Positions 5,319 through 6,819 of a stretch of DNA of 6,819 nucleotides are shown here, piece after piece. Origin of the DNA: an uncultured Planctomycetaceae bacterium (lineage in GTDB: Bacteria > Planctomycetota > Planctomycetia > Pirellulales > Thermoguttaceae); the NCBI GenBank assembly GCA_947307005.1, contig CAMZHY010000202.1:1-6819 (forward strand), in the 5' to 3' direction. The translations under genes were made by a program, and so were the position numbers. Below the pieces are notes generated by a model, which saw only the letters and a list, made by a program, of their open reading frames with translations, searched no databases and had not been told where the DNA came from. Every line of letters begins with the position of its first letter. Positions within the stretch are counted from its first letter, which is position 1.

Positions 5319-6819
5319 ATGACTTTTCTTCCGCCGCGTTTCGTAATTTTTGTCCTCTTTGCGTCCATCAACGTTCTCTTAACGCTTGACGCGTCCTCCG
5401 CGCAAACGCCTCTCGAGCGCGGAATTTCGTTCCAAGACGGCGTCTCCTACGCCGTCGAACTCCCTCAAGGTTCGGTCGCGCTCCCTGAGTTCAGCGTCGC
5501 CGCGTGGATTAAAACAACGAAACCGAGCGAAGCGCAGGGGATTCTTGGAATCGGCGAGCCTTCGCAATTCTTCACGTTCTATCTCTATCGAAACGCCGTG
5601 AGGATGCTCGTCGAAGAAGATCGCGCTACGAATCGTTATCGATACGCCGTCGCGCCCATTCCCCAACCGGACGTCTGGACGCATTACGTCGGAACCTACG
5701 ACGGCGCGAAAATTCGCGTCTACCGCGACGGAAAACTCGCCCAAGAAGTCGCGGCGTCGACGAAACTTGCGTCAGACGCGTTCGACCGTAAAACGCTCCT
5801 TATCGGTTCGGGAACAGCGGACGGCGACCGCTCGGTCGACGGCAAGCTCGACGACGTCGCAATCTGGAACCGCGCGCTGACGGACGAAGACGTCGCCAAA
5901 ATCTTCGAGTCTGGCGTCGACTCGTGCGGCGACGCGCTCGTCGCGCTCTGGAACCGCGAAGGTCTCGAAGAAAACGACAAGTTTCTCAGCGCCAAGACAG
6001 GCGTTTTAAGAGCCGAAAGACGCGTCGCCGACGACAATCCGCTTTTAAATAAGAAAGACTCCGGTTATCGCGGCGTTTGGTATTACAACCAAAAGCTCGA
6101 CAATGAATACGTTTACAAATACTCCGGCGGTCTCGGAACATATTCCGCGAACCACTATCCCTTCTCCGTCTATCGTCCTGAAGTCGACAAAACCTTCTTC
6201 TGCTACGGCGGCTTCGATCCAGAGGAAAAGACGCTCTGGCATGAAGTCGGCGTCTTTGATCACAAAACCCAAATGGTCTCTCGTCCGACAGTTATCCTTG
6301 ACAAAAAAACGGACGACGCGCACGATAATCCCGTCATGTCGATCGACGACGACGGGCGCGTCTGGATATTCTCGACGTCGCACGGGACGGGACGCCCCTC
6401 TTTCGTCCACCGAAGCGTCCGTCCGTACGATATTACGGAATTCGAACGCGTCGAACCGACAAAACTCGTCGTCGGCGCGTCCGTTCCAATGACCAACTTC
6501 TCTTATTTGCAAATTCGTAACGTTCCCAAACGCGGATTCTTCGCCTTCTTCACGACCTACAATCGCAAACTGGTCGCAGACGTCGATCCTGACTCCAAGG
6601 TTCAACGTATCGTCGCCTTCATGACAAGCCCCGACGGCGTTAAATGGAGCGCATGGCAACCTCTCGCCGCAATGGAAATAGGACACTATCAAAACGCCTG
6701 CATCTACGTCGTTCCCGGCGAATCGGCGGACGTCGGCAAGCCGCGCGTTAAACTCGGAACAGCGTTTAACTATCATCCCGCCGTCGCTAAGGGCGAGCGT
6801 GGCGTTGGGCTGAACTGGC
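5319..6819 (+). CDS. Secreted LamG-domain plus BNR-4 beta-propeller protein (3' end outside window), possible polysaccharide-active protein
   Basis: The frame is open from ATG 5319 to the window end (500 complete codons, no stop). Residues 1-28 look like a signal peptide: Arg7, a hydrophobic run 8-23, and likely cleavage after SSA. Residues about 35-200 form a LamG/concanavalin-like domain, with FSVAAWIKT, WTHYVGTYDG, IRVYRDGKL and the closing GKLDDVAIWNRAL (175-187). From about residue 248 comes a BNR repeat-containing (BNR_4-type) region: SGYRGVWYYNQ, KYSGGLGTY (267-275), DDAHDNP (332-338, His335), a DDDGRVWIFSTSHGTGRPSFVHRS block (His355, His364, Arg365). This family is the beta-propeller group that includes some ulvan lyases (PL24/PL25), so a secreted role in polysaccharide binding or cleavage is reasonable, but catalysis cannot be claimed. 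The only ribosome-binding hint is GGA 8 bases before the ATG. It lies 199 bases after the exported oxidoreductase in the same orientation. Confidence 0.88.
   Translation, partial: MTFLPPRFVIFVLFASINVLLTLDASSAQTPLERGISFQDGVSYAVELPQGSVALPEFSVAAWIKTTKPSEAQGILGIGEPSQFFTFYLYRNAVRMLVEEDRATNRYRYAVAPIPQPDVWTHYVGTYDGAKIRVYRDGKLAQEVAASTKLASDAFDRKTLLIGSGTADGDRSVDGKLDDVAIWNRALTDEDVAKIFESGVDSCGDALVALWNREGLEENDKFLSAKTGVLRAERRVADDNPLLNKKDSGYRGVWYYNQKLDNEYVYKYSGGLGTYSANHYPFSVYRPEVDKTFFCYGGFDPEEKTLWHEVGVFDHKTQMVSRPTVILDKKTDDAHDNPVMSIDDDGRVWIFSTSHGTGRPSFVHRSVRPYDITEFERVEPTKLVVGASVPMTNFSYLQIRNVPKRGFFAFFTTYNRKLVADVDPDSKVQRIVAFMTSPDGVKWSAWQPLAAMEIGHYQNACIYVVPGESADVGKPRVKLGTAFNYHPAVAKGERGVGLNW

Noticed and set aside
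6045..6776. 243-codon minus-strand open frame across the BNR region
   Set aside because: The plus strand carries strong BNR-4 and LamG motifs in one continuous frame; the antisense frame mirrors its codon bias.
1..6819. CRISPR array, tRNA/rRNA genes, insertion sequence or attachment site
   Set aside because: No regularly spaced direct repeats, cloverleaf with acceptor end, transposase ORF, or terminal inverted repeats with target duplication were seen.

Overview
The window looks like a chromosomal segment of a Planctomycetota-type bacterium. That is an inference from gene content: a Tat-exported Gfo/Idh/MocA oxidoreductase, a secreted LamG plus BNR-4 protein and a secreted Sel1-repeat protein form a typical combination there. 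Verrucomicrobiota or Lentisphaerota cannot be excluded. Coding regions are GC-rich (47 of 60 bases are G/C at 2941-3000), while the intergenic stretch 2101-2280 is only about 28% GC (50 of 180).

Layout. (1) 1-180, plus strand: the last 59 codons of an AAA-ATPase/DUF4143-type protein. (2) 225-1823, minus strand: a secreted Sel1-repeat protein with a three-copy acidic repeat; a good sigma70-type promoter lies at 1917-1945. (3) 1946-2431: a gene-free, AT-rich gap. (4) 2432-2703, plus strand: what appears to be a relic Phd/YefM-type antitoxin gene broken by a one-base frameshift. Its promoter and a palindromic, operator-like element are still visible, and no toxin gene follows. (5) 2762-3673, plus strand: a cysteine-synthase-fold PLP protein that keeps the lysine and phosphate-loop motifs, but whose usual TSGNTG substrate loop reads TAGAEA. 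(6) 3681-5119, plus strand: a near-consensus promoter, a leader of about 120 nt with three consecutive inverted repeats, and a Tat-exported Gfo/Idh/MocA oxidoreductase with a strong Shine-Dalgarno. (7) 5120-5318: three hairpins or palindromes. (8) 5319 to the window end, plus strand: an incomplete secreted LamG plus BNR-4 protein, plausibly acting on polysaccharide.

The last two genes are co-oriented and both exported, which fits carbohydrate processing at or outside the cytoplasmic membrane. The hairpins between them make a single transcript uncertain. The other genes show no evident joint pathway. I do not see a clear, complete new system. The points most worth a second look are the altered PLP-enzyme loop, the antitoxin relic with its preserved operator, and the structured leader ahead of the oxidoreductase.
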